Shown: positions 1 to 7,615 of the stretch, in pieces
Layout: each line of letters opens with the position of its first letter
Position numbering within the stretch: position 1 is the stretch's first letter
DNA from: Psychrobacter sp. I-STPA10
GTDB lineage: Bacteria > Pseudomonadota > Gammaproteobacteria > Pseudomonadales > Moraxellaceae
Assembly (NCBI RefSeq): GCF_021012795.1
Contig: NZ_VFYU01000003.1
Span: forward strand, 62,001-126,000
Direction: 5' to 3'
DNA: 64,000 nt
Position numbers and translations under genes: made by a program
The notes under the pieces: model-generated
What the model was told of the DNA's origin: nothing
Database searches by the model: none
What the model saw: only the letters and a program-made list of their open reading frames with translations

Positions 1-340
1 AACAATGGGTTTATAGAAATATTGTAAGACAGCAAATGAATAAAAATGTAAGAAAAATTAGAGAGAGACTATAACCAATAAAGCGTGAATTTATAAATTT
101 AATAGTAAAGCATAAAAAAATGAAAACTCTGATAACGGTAGGATAGGTAAGTGGCGGCTTAATCCACCAAAATTATAACAATCATATCAATAGCCATGTT
201 ACACAGTGACTAACCCATCCTACAAGTGCTGTGCAAATCATGTCCATACATCTAAGATATGCCAGACCACTTGTAATATCAGTCAATGCAAATTAATATG
301 GTAAAAATTTTCCCTTTAATAACTAGGTGTATGGACCGTT
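1..340. other. AT-rich leader region without a recognisable gene
   Basis: I see no convincing coding sequence, RNA gene or strong hairpin here. The region presumably carries the promoter of the aminotransferase gene that follows. An ATG at 331 is out of frame with that gene and runs into a stop after 14 codons. The aminotransferase frame itself is closed by a TAA at 320-322. Confidence 0.5.
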
Positions 341-1393
341 TTGCAAATCAATCAATTACTAGAGTTAAACTCTAACGAAAACTCCCTTGGCATGGCAGAT
401 TCCGCCAGACAAGCCATCATAAATACCTTAGATATTGGCTTTCGCTATCCTGATGATCAGCGAGCGCAATTAATTAGCAAAATTGCCAGTATCAATAGTG
501 TGGCAGAAAATCAGATTTCATTAGGCGATGGCTCAAGTGAAAATATTCGTACTGTTGTACAAATGCTGCTAAATAAAGCCTTAAATACAGGCAAGCGGTT
601 TCAAGTAGTCGTGCCTCATCCGACATTTGCTTATGCAGAATTGTATGCTGTCAGACTTGGCGTACCAGTGGTTAAAGTACCACTGATGCCTGAAAATTAT
701 GATTTGGACTTACAGAATTTGCAAAAAGTGGCTGATGATTTTGATGGTATCAGCTTATTTTACCTCTGTAACCCCAATAACCCAACAGCGACCATTGCTG
801 ATACTGTTGCATTAAAAAACTGGGTGGCATGTTCGCCAGAAAACCATTATTTTTTATTGGATGAGGCGTACGCTGAATATGTCACTGCCCCCAGCTTTGA
901 AAGTGGTATTGAGTGGGTGCGTCAGGACTTGTCCAATAATCTGATTGTCGTGCGTACTTTTTCAAAATTATGTGCCCTAGCAGGTATGCGTCTGGGATAT
1001 GCCATTGCAAGCCCACAGACCATAGCTTCGCTTGAAGCATTTATGTCGATAGACAATACCAATTTGTCAGGGGCAGTGGCAGCGTTAGCTACCCTAGAGG
1101 ATCAAGAGTATTTAGAGCGGAGTTTGCGTACCACTAACCAATCTCGACAAATGATTGAAGAGGTTTTAGACGAGCTTGAGCTGCGTTATCTACCTTCACA
1201 AGCCAATTTTATTTTTCATGAAATCAAAGGTGAGGTCGCCACTTATATCAAAAAAATGCGTGAAAATAACATCGTTGTTGGTCGTGAATTTCCACCCATT
1301 GAAGGTTTTAGTCGCTTGACTCTTGGCACAGCTGATGAAATGGCAGTATTTATTGCTGTCTTAAAATCTTTTCGTCGACAAGGTTGGATATAA
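341..1393 (+). CDS. HisC-like PLP-dependent aminotransferase (class I/II)
   Basis: This is a fold-type I aminotransferase closest to histidinol-phosphate aminotransferase. Visible hallmarks are NSNENSLG at residues 11-18, CNPNNP near 143-148, the PLP-contacting LLDEAY near 172-177, and TFSK with the Schiff-base lysine at about 209, followed by GMRLGY. The only in-frame start after the upstream stop at 320-322 is a TTG at 341, with a possible TAGGTG ribosome site about 10 nt before it. HisC proteins normally have some 20 more residues before the NEN motif, so this N-terminus is short. No his genes are nearby, so the substrate (histidinol phosphate, an aromatic amino acid or other) cannot be read from context. 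The family assignment is firm and the exact reaction is not. Confidence 0.8.
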   Translation: MQINQLLELNSNENSLGMADSARQAIINTLDIGFRYPDDQRAQLISKIASINSVAENQISLGDGSSENIRTVVQMLLNKALNTGKRFQVVVPHPTFAYAELYAVRLGVPVVKVPLMPENYDLDLQNLQKVADDFDGISLFYLCNPNNPTATIADTVALKNWVACSPENHYFLLDEAYAEYVTAPSFESGIEWVRQDLSNNLIVVRTFSKLCALAGMRLGYAIASPQTIASLEAFMSIDNTNLSGAVAALATLEDQEYLERSLRTTNQSRQMIEEVLDELELRYLPSQANFIFHEIKGEVATYIKKMRENNIVVGREFPPIEGFSRLTLGTADEMAVFIAVLKSFRRQGWI

Positions 1394-1640
1394 TTTGAGG
1401 ATGAGTTAAACAATTCATCATGGAATAGGGTTGTTTAACGCTTGCTACTGGGAAGTTGTCTGTTAATAGTATATGCTTACTAAACCCAATCCAATCGTAT
1501 TCAGTTAAGTTGAGTATTTATTTGCATAAAATTTGTGTTGTATGTATTTGGTGGCTTAAATGTTGGATTGTTATCTAAGTATTTGTAAGATAGTACAATC
1601 ATCAGTAAATAAATAATTTATAGATAATAGGAACAAAATT

Positions 1641-2015
1641 ATGTTTGATATTAAATCATTATTAAAACGAAGTGTAGAAAAGGAATTGCTTGATGTCGAT
1701 GATTATATTTTTATGCCAGAACGCATAGAGTTAGACATCGATGGTGGTCGGTTAATTTGTGTGTTAAATAGTGATGGTAGAGTTGATATTTTTTATAGCA
1801 AACATGATATAACAGATGTTCGCTCAGCCGCTCGCAAACACCCATTTACCGCATTTGAAAGAGAGTTGAGTCATGGGTTGTATGATGATGTTATCTCAGA
1901 TTTGGTCGATGATGTGAATGATATTATTGAGAAGAAATCTAGATATTTTCATGATGAAATTGTTTTGCCATCAACAGCACCTTTAGTAATAGATGCACCA
2001 AAAAAATCAATATAA
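1641..2015 (+). CDS. Hypothetical protein, 124 residues
   Basis: I do not recognise this protein. It is acidic and soluble, with no signal peptide or membrane segment. The N-terminal half looks like alternating beta strands (an ELDIDGGRLICVLNSDGRV stretch) and the C-terminal half like an acidic helix (DVISDLVDDVNDIIEKK). The ATG is preceded by TAGGAAC about 8 nt upstream. The gene stands alone and ends just before a strong two-way terminator at 2057-2093. The real start, ribosome site and terminator make it a credible gene. No function is proposed. Confidence 0.7.
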   Translation: MFDIKSLLKRSVEKELLDVDDYIFMPERIELDIDGGRLICVLNSDGRVDIFYSKHDITDVRSAARKHPFTAFERELSHGLYDDVISDLVDDVNDIIEKKSRYFHDEIVLPSTAPLVIDAPKKSI

Positions 2016-2056
2016 ATGCTGAGTAATTTGTGTCATTAGCAATATAGCAGTGTACC

Positions 2057-2093
2057 AAAAGAAGCGTTATCTATTTGATGACGCTTCTTTTTT
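2057..2093. terminator. Bidirectional rho-independent terminator
   Basis: AAAAGAAGCGT (2057-2067) pairs with ACGCTTCTTTT (2081-2091). The stem continues inward through TATC/GATG to a 5-nt loop, and T-runs occur on both strands. It sits between convergent genes and can serve both. Confidence 0.85.
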
Positions 2094-2119
2094 AGTGTCA
2101 TTAAATGTTAACACAAATA

Positions 2120-2521
2120 TTACTGCATAAAGCTACCATAACAACTTTGTAATGACTTGACCACCACTTTGGTAGCCAATTTTGTCCGATATTCTGAGTC
2201 TATGATGGCTTGGGCCATGTCATTAAAAGTAATGTGCTGAGGTGCTTGCTCACTGACACAACCACAAATTTTGTTTTGTAATACATTTTCTTGATTTTGT
2301 GTCATTGCCATACGTGCAATACGCCATGCTTTATGCTGAGACAACTCGCTACGGCATTTGTTATCAATGGCTACTTTAAATATATTCATACCAATATTGC
2401 TGGCAGTATTGATGCCATTATTCGCTGCATTATTATTGACACCTGTTGTTGAACAGCCAGTGAGTGCAAATGTGATAACTATCATGGTAATGATGGCGTT
2501 TTGGGTAAAGCGATTTTGCAT
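2120..2521 (-). CDS. Small predicted lipoprotein, 133 residues
   Basis: The protein starts with a basic then hydrophobic signal sequence ending in the lipobox LTGC at residues 20-23, so a lipid-anchored envelope protein is expected. The next 20 residues are Asn-rich and probably a flexible linker. The rest (about residues 45-133) is a small helical domain with four cysteines, among them the pair in KICGCVSEQ, which could form disulfides in the periplasm. It is a single gene on the minus strand, ending at the shared terminator at 2057-2093. The radical SAM gene upstream ends 145 bp away, so readthrough is possible but a common function is not shown. The function is unknown. Confidence 0.75.
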   Translation of the reverse strand: MQNRFTQNAIITMIVITFALTGCSTTGVNNNAANNGINTASNIGMNIFKVAIDNKCRSELSQHKAWRIARMAMTQNQENVLQNKICGCVSEQAPQHITFNDMAQAIIDSEYRTKLATKVVVKSLQSCYGSFMQ

Positions 2522-2666
2522 GGTTATGTCCGTTTGTATTAATAAAAGTAGTTGTTATTTTAACATGTCTCAGCAGCAACCTAACTGATTTATCTTTTTA
2601 CTATCAGTTATTTAGCCTATTATGCTGTTTCGCCATTTATGAGTTTCATCTGTTTGCTTCAGTTGC

Positions 2667-4304
2667 CTAAACCGAAATCACCGCAATCGACTTATCATTA
2701 GTCAGTTTGCTATCAGCACCTATTACCGTATCTTCCACTTTATCGACGGCTGTCCTGCGAGCCATAAACTGTGCTTCTAACGTCTTGCGTATTTGTGCCA
2801 GTTTTTCTACTTTATCATCCCGATAAAAAATATTAAAACTCTCAAACGGTATCATTTTGCCATCAGGCTGAGCAAAGTGAATACAGGATTTTTTTAACGC
2901 CCGAATGTCCAGATTTTGTGCATCCATAAACTGCACAATCATCACCCGAAACACATTATCATAGCTCAAATGCGGGGCATCAATTTTGGGTAGACAGCAC
3001 AGCAATTCGGATAAACAGTCTGCTTGTGACTCAGGTGAGTGATTGGTACTGAGCACTTTAATCAGCTGATTTTTGGCTTGTGCTTGCACATCAGGATTTT
3101 GCTCAAATAAGATGGTATTGCCACCGCCATTCATAATCACATCAGGGGTCAAATAACGGGTGAGGGGGGTAACTTCAACAGTAGGGGAAACGGTTGGTTT
3201 GCTTGTGTTATTTACGTCATGATTATTATGCGTCTTTAACGCATAACCCATCGCCAGCGTATCAGGGTTACAGGGCACAGGCACAATGTCATCTAAGGTA
3301 AATACCGCTGACTGCTCCGCAATTTGCCGACGCATCTGTGAGATGGTTAGGCGTTGTTTACTGGCATCAAGCAAGGCATCATCTAGCCCAATGCGTCCTG
3401 ATTCTGATAACGGCTGAAAGCTGACCCCACGTACACAGCGATAACTTAAACCATGCTCAATGATACGACCCATCTCGCCATCATTGAGCCCTTTTTTAAT
3501 CGTCGCCACGAGGGTAGTGGATAGATTATGGGTTTCCAAATTGGTTAGGGCTTGCTGATGAATGCGGGCAAGATTTGCCCCACGTAGCACCTTAATATGA
3601 GCATCATCAAGCGAGTCAAATTGCAGATAAATCTCTAAGCCTTGCACTTTAGCTGTATTTTGGTTCTTTAGCCGATAGGCATAGTCAGCAAGGAGTGTGA
3701 CAAACTCAGGCTCTTTTGCCAAGCGGATACCATTGGTATTAATCATCACATGGCGAATGGGCAAGGTTTGGATATAATCCAAAATTGCAAATAGCTCAGG
3801 GTGCAAAGTTGGCTCACCACCAGAGAGTTGCACCACATCAGGCTCACCCTCACAGGCGACCACCGTATCTAACATCGCTTTGACGGTTGCTAGCGACTTA
3901 TGCTTATAGGATAGGTGCGGCAGATTCACTTCACGACTCATGCCCGAGTCAGCAAAGCACACAGGACAATCAAGATTGCACACATCGGTAATCTCAACGA
4001 TGGTTAAGCATGAGTGTTGCATGTGGTCAGGACACAAACCGCAATCATAGGGACAACCGTATTGCATCGGAGTACTAAAAGTTTTGGGCATCTCAGGGCG
4101 TTTGACATACACCTCTCGGCAGGAGCGATAATAGTCCACATCGTCCATCATCAGTACCCGTTCATTGCCATGCACAGGACACCATTTATCCATATACACA
4201 TGGTTGTTTTTAAAGATGATTTTGGCTTCCACAGGATACAGACAGGTGCTACAGACTGAGCTTGTGGTGTCATAAAACTCATAAGGGCGATTTTTGCGTG
4301 ACAT
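2667..4304 (-). CDS. Radical SAM enzyme of the MJ0619/Tes type
   Basis: The canonical radical SAM motif is CNLDCPVC (Cys 109, 113 and 116). It is preceded by a family-typical block GCPYDCGLCPDH (Cys 84, 88, 91) and Cys99, suited to an auxiliary Fe-S cluster. A rubredoxin-like or zinc site is likely at the N-terminus (Cys 18, 21, 42 and His 45). SGGEP and a C-terminal CIHFAQPDGKMIPF block also match the MJ0619 methylase and tetraether synthase (Tes) superfamily. Known members join or methylate unactivated carbons of pterins or lipid chains. An Lgt-like membrane protein and a MerR regulator lie just upstream on the same strand, which favours a lipid substrate, but that is inference. Residues about 355-385 are a poorly ordered insertion. 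Family confidence is high and the reaction is unknown. Confidence 0.85.
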   Translation of the reverse strand: MSRKNRPYEFYDTTSSVCSTCLYPVEAKIIFKNNHVYMDKWCPVHGNERVLMMDDVDYYRSCREVYVKRPEMPKTFSTPMQYGCPYDCGLCPDHMQHSCLTIVEITDVCNLDCPVCFADSGMSREVNLPHLSYKHKSLATVKAMLDTVVACEGEPDVVQLSGGEPTLHPELFAILDYIQTLPIRHVMINTNGIRLAKEPEFVTLLADYAYRLKNQNTAKVQGLEIYLQFDSLDDAHIKVLRGANLARIHQQALTNLETHNLSTTLVATIKKGLNDGEMGRIIEHGLSYRCVRGVSFQPLSESGRIGLDDALLDASKQRLTISQMRRQIAEQSAVFTLDDIVPVPCNPDTLAMGYALKTHNNHDVNNTSKPTVSPTVEVTPLTRYLTPDVIMNGGGNTILFEQNPDVQAQAKNQLIKVLSTNHSPESQADCLSELLCCLPKIDAPHLSYDNVFRVMIVQFMDAQNLDIRALKKSCIHFAQPDGKMIPFESFNIFYRDDKVEKLAQIRKTLEAQFMARRTAVDKVEDTVIGADSKLTNDKSIAVISV

Positions 4305-4396
4305 TAGCTATCCTTATTACCATTCATTGTTACCGTCATAGTGAGCGTTTGTGTTAGACGGCGGATTGGCTTGACTGATATGTTTAGAGGTGTTGT

Positions 4397-4879
4397 TTAG
4401 TTGCTGGCTGGGTCATTTGTAGAGGATGGATTTAACTTGGTGAGATACTCTTTTTGCATCTTAGATAGATATTCTCTTTGCTCACTTATATCCAAATCAG
4501 AGGATTTAAGCTCTTGTAATACATGAATATAATTGGTTAAGGTATTAATGACCATTTCAATATGGCGTTGTTGCTCTTTGGCTTGCTCTAAGCGTTCATG
4601 GATATTTTTGAGTCGTTGCTCAATGCTGATTTGATTATTAAAGTGGTCATCTAAATACAGGGCAATTTGCGATAACGTATAGCCCAAATTTTGACCTATT
4701 TTGATGACTCGGATACGCTCAATACATTGCGGATGAAACTCAGTATAAAAACGTGACCCTGCTTGGCGTTTGCGCGATTTTAACAAGCCCAATTCATTAT
4801 AATGACGAATGGTATCTTTGGTGGTATTTGCTTGCTTGGCAAGCTCACCGATGAGTAGATAGTTGATAGATTGAGTCAT
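4397..4879 (-). CDS. MerR-family transcriptional regulator
   Basis: The N-terminal winged helix-turn-helix (about residues 7-75) has the MerR pattern YLLIGELAKQANTTKDTIRH followed by YNELGLL and SRFYTEF. A long coiled coil (about 85-125) would make the dimer. The C-terminal tail has no cysteine pair of the kind used by metal-sensing members, so a metal ligand is not suggested. The gene lies between the Lgt-like gene (157 bp upstream) and the radical SAM gene (92 bp downstream), all on the minus strand, and probably controls this cluster. MerR proteins usually act on promoters with an over-long 19-20 bp spacer; I could not confidently locate one here. Confidence 0.88.
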   Translation of the reverse strand: MTQSINYLLIGELAKQANTTKDTIRHYNELGLLKSRKRQAGSRFYTEFHPQCIERIRVIKIGQNLGYTLSQIALYLDDHFNNQISIEQRLKNIHERLEQAKEQQRHIEMVINTLTNYIHVLQELKSSDLDISEQREYLSKMQKEYLTKLNPSSTNDPASN

Positions 4880-5036
4880 GGGTTAATCCAAACTTTCACG
4901 TTCATTTTGGTTAGAAGTTTGATGGGCAGACAAAATTTATTATCTATAGTTAATAAATTGCTAAACAACTACTGATGTTGCCCTTATTTGCTGTACTTAC
5001 AAAAGCATTTTTTAAAAAGAAGCTGTCCCATCTATT

Positions 5037-5828
5037 TTACTGTGGTTGTTTTTTTAACCACATTAAACGCCTGATATCTCGCCACACAAAAGGTAAATAA
5101 CAGATCACTGCCAGCAAACAAGCCCATTGTATCCCTGATAAACCAAGCCAATAAGTATAGGGTACAGGTTTGATGCCATCAACCAGCAATCGCCACAGCA
5201 TATAGCTGATAAACAATAACTTAAAACTTAGCCCACTAACGGCTTTGAGTTTAGGGTAAGCAAAGTAAAAGAAAATCAGCATCGCCATTGCCCACACCAT
5301 ATCATAAATCTGGGTAGGATGACGCAATATGCCATCACCAAAATTAATACCCCAAGGTAAGCTGGTTGCCACCCCATAAGTACCATCATGTAGCCCTGCC
5401 AAATAACAGCCAATGCGCCCAACCATTAACCCCAAACAAAACGGCACAATAAATAAATCCCCTGTCGAATAGCGAATACCCGCCAGTTTTTTGGCAATCT
5501 CAATACCGATAAGACCACCAATCATACCACCAACAATGGTCTGTCCCAATGCCAGTGATATTACCCCATATTCTGCCCATGCTTGTGGTACTTCGATTAA
5601 AAATAACAACTTATTGCCGATGCCCGCCCCCAAAATACAACCAATGGCAACCACAAAACTGTCTTTGGATAAAATACCTGCTGGTTGTGGTGAGTTTGGG
5701 TTATTTTTGACATGCTGCTTTTTTATCAGCCGATAGCTTTGTACGCCAACAATCAGTGCCAGCCATTCAAAGATAAAATGAACAATGTGTGCCGTTTGGG
5801 CAGAGAGGGGAAAGTAGGGAATGGTCAT
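5037..5828 (-). CDS. Lgt-like (prolipoprotein diacylglyceryl transferase family) membrane protein, divergent
   Basis: This is a polytopic inner-membrane protein of 263 residues with about seven helices. GRIGCYLAG near residue 137 aligns with the Lgt signature GRxGNFxNG, and HPTQIYD near 169 aligns with HPxQlYE. In E. coli Lgt, His103 lies in an HGG motif and Asn146 in GRIGN, and both are reported essential. Here the first block reads TIVGGMIGG, with no histidine, and the Asn position is Cys. The protein is therefore probably not the housekeeping Lgt. It starts 2 nt after the last of five small membrane genes (translational coupling) and lies upstream of merR and the radical SAM gene. A role on a lipid substrate is inferred. 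It could also be a non-catalytic or differently acting paralogue. Confidence 0.8.
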   Translation of the reverse strand: MTIPYFPLSAQTAHIVHFIFEWLALIVGVQSYRLIKKQHVKNNPNSPQPAGILSKDSFVVAIGCILGAGIGNKLLFLIEVPQAWAEYGVISLALGQTIVGGMIGGLIGIEIAKKLAGIRYSTGDLFIVPFCLGLMVGRIGCYLAGLHDGTYGVATSLPWGINFGDGILRHPTQIYDMVWAMAMLIFFYFAYPKLKAVSGLSFKLLFISYMLWRLLVDGIKPVPYTYWLGLSGIQWACLLAVICYLPFVWRDIRRLMWLKKQPQ

Positions 5829-5830
5829 GT

Positions 5831-6064
5831 TTAATGCAATGTCTTTAATGAGAGTTCATGAATACACCAACCAAAACCAACACAAAAAATAAACCCCGAG
5901 AGCAGTGTCATTATTTTGGCTTGTTTGAGCATTTGTTCATGCTCTGTTTTATCTTGCTTTTTGGGAGCAATAGCAATAATAATAAGTCCTACTAAAAAAG
6001 CAGCAGCACAGATGAGCATCACTGGGAAGAATATAGTAGTAATGATGCTATTCAATGTGTGCAT
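5831..6064 (-). CDS. Small two-helix membrane protein E (77 residues)
   Basis: There are two hydrophobic helices (about residues 7-33 and 50-70) joined by a charged loop (PKKQDKTEHEQMLKQ). By the positive-inside rule the loop is cytoplasmic and both ends are outside. The end of helix 2 carries GFGWC, matched by GFGLC, GSGYC and GLGSC in three of its neighbours. A good AAGGAAA ribosome site precedes the ATG. It is the last of five tandem small genes and its stop is 2 nt before the Lgt-like start codon, so the two are surely cotranslated. I know no named family for it. It could be a small subunit or chaperone of the Lgt-like protein. Confidence 0.7.
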   Translation of the reverse strand: MHTLNSIITTIFFPVMLICAAAFLVGLIIIAIAPKKQDKTEHEQMLKQAKIMTLLSGFIFCVGFGWCIHELSLKTLH

Positions 6065-6109
6065 TTAGATTTCCTTTTTTGAGAATAAAAAGTAGTTAAT
6101 TCCTAATAT

Positions 6110-6337
6110 CTAATGCCATGAAGTAATTTGACTAACGCTATAAGTACATAGCCCAAAACCAATACAGAAGGTAATGATGTAAACTAATAGCGTTACTTTA
6201 AGTAATTTTTTAATCCATTGTTTCTTATTTTTATCTTTGATGAAGAAGAGAGTAATACTTAATATAATCAATAACAACACTGATAAAGCACTGATTAAAA
6301 GTAACAGGATAAATAATGGTTCTAAGATATTACTCAT
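6110..6337 (-). CDS. Small two-helix membrane protein D (75 residues)
   Basis: This has the same design as its neighbours. Helix 1 (about 8-33) is very Leu/Ile-rich, the loop KDKNKKQWIKK is strongly basic (cytoplasmic), and helix 2 (about 43-64) ends in GFGLC. It resembles the downstream 77-residue protein both in the GFGxC end and in the short polar tail that follows, suggesting tandem duplication. No strong ribosome site is visible before its ATG. Function unknown. Confidence 0.65.
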   Translation of the reverse strand: MSNILEPLFILLLLISALSVLLLIILSITLFFIKDKNKKQWIKKLLKVTLLVYIITFCIGFGLCTYSVSQITSWH

Positions 6338-6373
6338 GGCAAAGACACTAATAAAGAGGATTAGAGTTTCTAA

Positions 6374-6571
6374 TTAAAAAAGTCGATAACAATATCCACT
6401 ACCTACCAACAGTATCAAAATGCTTATAATGCCAATAACTTTAAAAAATGGATCTGTTTTTTTGCTGTCCACATTAAAAGCTCGGCATAAAGCAGCGATA
6501 ATGCCAAATATCACCATAATGGCTAAACTGGACATAATTAAAACAAAGCCTGTCCACCCTGTCTCATTCAT
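6374..6571 (-). CDS. Small two-helix membrane protein C (65 residues)
   Basis: Helix 1 (about 8-30) and helix 2 (about 43-62) flank a charged loop, RAFNVDSKKTDPF. The chain ends in GSGYCYRLF, keeping the glycine-x-glycine-x-cysteine pattern of the group. A GAGAAAA purine tract precedes the ATG. It is the third of five consecutive genes of similar size and topology. No function can be assigned. Confidence 0.62.
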   Translation of the reverse strand: MNETGWTGFVLIMSSLAIMVIFGIIAALCRAFNVDSKKTDPFFKVIGIISILILLVGSGYCYRLF

Positions 6572-6617
6572 TTTTTTCTCATTGAAAAGTTATTATGATT
6601 ACTGCTGATTTTGAGCA

Positions 6618-6821
6618 TTAAATAAAATATTTTGCGGTAAAAAATATACCCATAGGCAATAAGATAAATGCCACTAATAAACAGCGTGCAAACCAAGGAT
6701 ACAATTTGCGCTTGGTATCAATGTCATGGGTAGTGATAAAACCCACAAAGCATATCAAGCTTACCACCAAGCTCATGATACCAAAACCAATGGGCAATAT
6801 TGAAAAATAAAGTGTGGTCAT
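6618..6821 (-). CDS. Small two-helix membrane protein B (67 residues)
   Basis: Two hydrophobic helices (about 5-30 and 46-64) flank a cytoplasmic loop HDIDTKRKLYP. It lacks the GxGxC end seen in the other four and has PMGIFFTAKYFI instead, so it is the most divergent member. Its ATG lies 11 nt after the stop of the upstream small gene, with GGAGCT inside that gene's end as ribosome site, which indicates one transcript. Function unknown. Confidence 0.62.
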   Translation of the reverse strand: MTTLYFSILPIGFGIMSLVVSLICFVGFITTHDIDTKRKLYPWFARCLLVAFILLPMGIFFTAKYFI

Positions 6822-6832
6822 GATGATTCTAG

Positions 6833-7054
6833 CTAAGCTCCAGCGAGTACCAATGTCAAGCAGCTTCCAAGACCGATAAGCATTATCAACGCATAGATAA
6901 GTAGTAACTTACCAGCCATTGCATAATGTTTGGCTTTATCGCTTTCTACTTTGCCAAAATAACCCAGTAATGCAAAGATGACGGCAACAATTAAGATGAC
7001 ATTAGAAAGGGCGAGTAGCCCCATAAACAAAGGTGCTAAAATATTTTCAATCAT
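6833..7054 (-). CDS. Small two-helix membrane protein A (73 residues)
   Basis: This is the first gene of the five-member tandem set. Helix 1 (about 8-31) and helix 2 (about 46-70) surround a charged loop GKVESDKAKHYAMAGK, and helix 2 contains GLGSC. The N-terminus (MIENILAPLFMGLL) resembles that of the 75-residue member (MSNILEPLFILLL), which supports common descent. The promoter of the whole minus-strand cluster should lie upstream of 7054. Beyond that point there is only repeat-derived intergenic DNA. Confidence 0.65.
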   Translation of the reverse strand: MIENILAPLFMGLLALSNVILIVAVIFALLGYFGKVESDKAKHYAMAGKLLLIYALIMLIGLGSCLTLVLAGA

Positions 7055-7139
7055 AAATAAGGCTCATGGTGGAGATGGTTATGCCATATAGTTTAAGTAA
7101 GTACAGCATAATACAGCAAAGCAAACATAAAAATAATAG

Positions 7140-7274
7140 GACTTACGCAAAAGTACGATATTTGTCTGAATAAAGCGGCGAGCAATTTGTATGAAGCCTC
7201 TGGAACGACGTACAGCCCACTTGATAAAAAACAATGATTACCAGACGCTAATAACCTATGAAACTACGTAAGTC
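7140..7274. repeat. Possible inverted-repeat element, 135 bp
   Basis: GACTTACG at 7140-7147 is mirrored by CGTAAGTC at 7267-7274, enclosing about 120 bp with no gene. The layout resembles a miniature element or the remnant of an insertion sequence. The matching ends are only 8 bp and I see no clear target duplication, so this is tentative. Confidence 0.4.
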
Positions 7275-7288
7275 TTAATATATTGTTA

Positions 7289-7375
7289 GAACCTGTATTC
7301 ATAATCCAAAATTTAACGCAGTAGTATGTCTATCTTAGGCAAAAAGCGACCATTGTGGGTTGTGAATACAGGTTC
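7289..7375. mobile_element. Miniature inverted-repeat element, 87 bp (short form)
   Basis: The ends GAACCTGTATTCA and TGAATACAGGTTC are perfect inverted repeats, flanked on both sides by TTA (7286-7288 and 7376-7378), a 3-bp target duplication. The reverse complement aligns along its whole length with the element at 38628-38790, which is 76 bp longer. It encodes no protein, so movement must depend on a transposase elsewhere. A TTA (TNA-type) duplication fits the IS1031 group of the IS5 family, by inference only. Confidence 0.85.
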
Positions 7376-7388
7376 TTATATACCTTAA

Positions 7389-7424
7389 ACCAAGACGACA
7401 ATTATTGTCGTTTTGGTGTTTTTA
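7389..7424 (+). terminator. Orphan terminator-like hairpin
   Basis: A 13-bp stem (7389-7401 pairs with 7105-equivalent positions 7405-7417, containing one G-T pair) has a 3-nt loop and is followed by GTTTTTATT. No plus-strand gene lies upstream of it; the nearest upstream DNA is the 87-bp mobile element. It may end an unrecognised small RNA or be left over from a deleted gene. Confidence 0.55.
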
Positions 7425-7615
7425 TTACTTGCAACCTTGCTTAAAAGCTGACAAACTTAAATGCCAATATTAGGACTATTTTCTTATTATCTAGCAGTAC
7501 TAACATCATACCTTTTAAACATAAGATATTAAAATTCTTATATTTAGTGGATAGTTAATTAAAGGATTCATCTGAAAATAATAATGCAGTGGACCAACAA
7601 AAAAACGAGGAAGTT

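Noticed and set aside
2582-2610. TAACTGAT/ATCAGTTA hairpin considered as terminator of the radical SAM gene
   Set aside because: The stem is only 8 A/T-rich pairs with a 13-nt loop and has no T-run after it on the minus strand.
4014-4259. Plus-strand frame inside the radical SAM gene
   Set aside because: It lies fully antisense to a gene with strong family motifs and is a shadow of its codon pattern.
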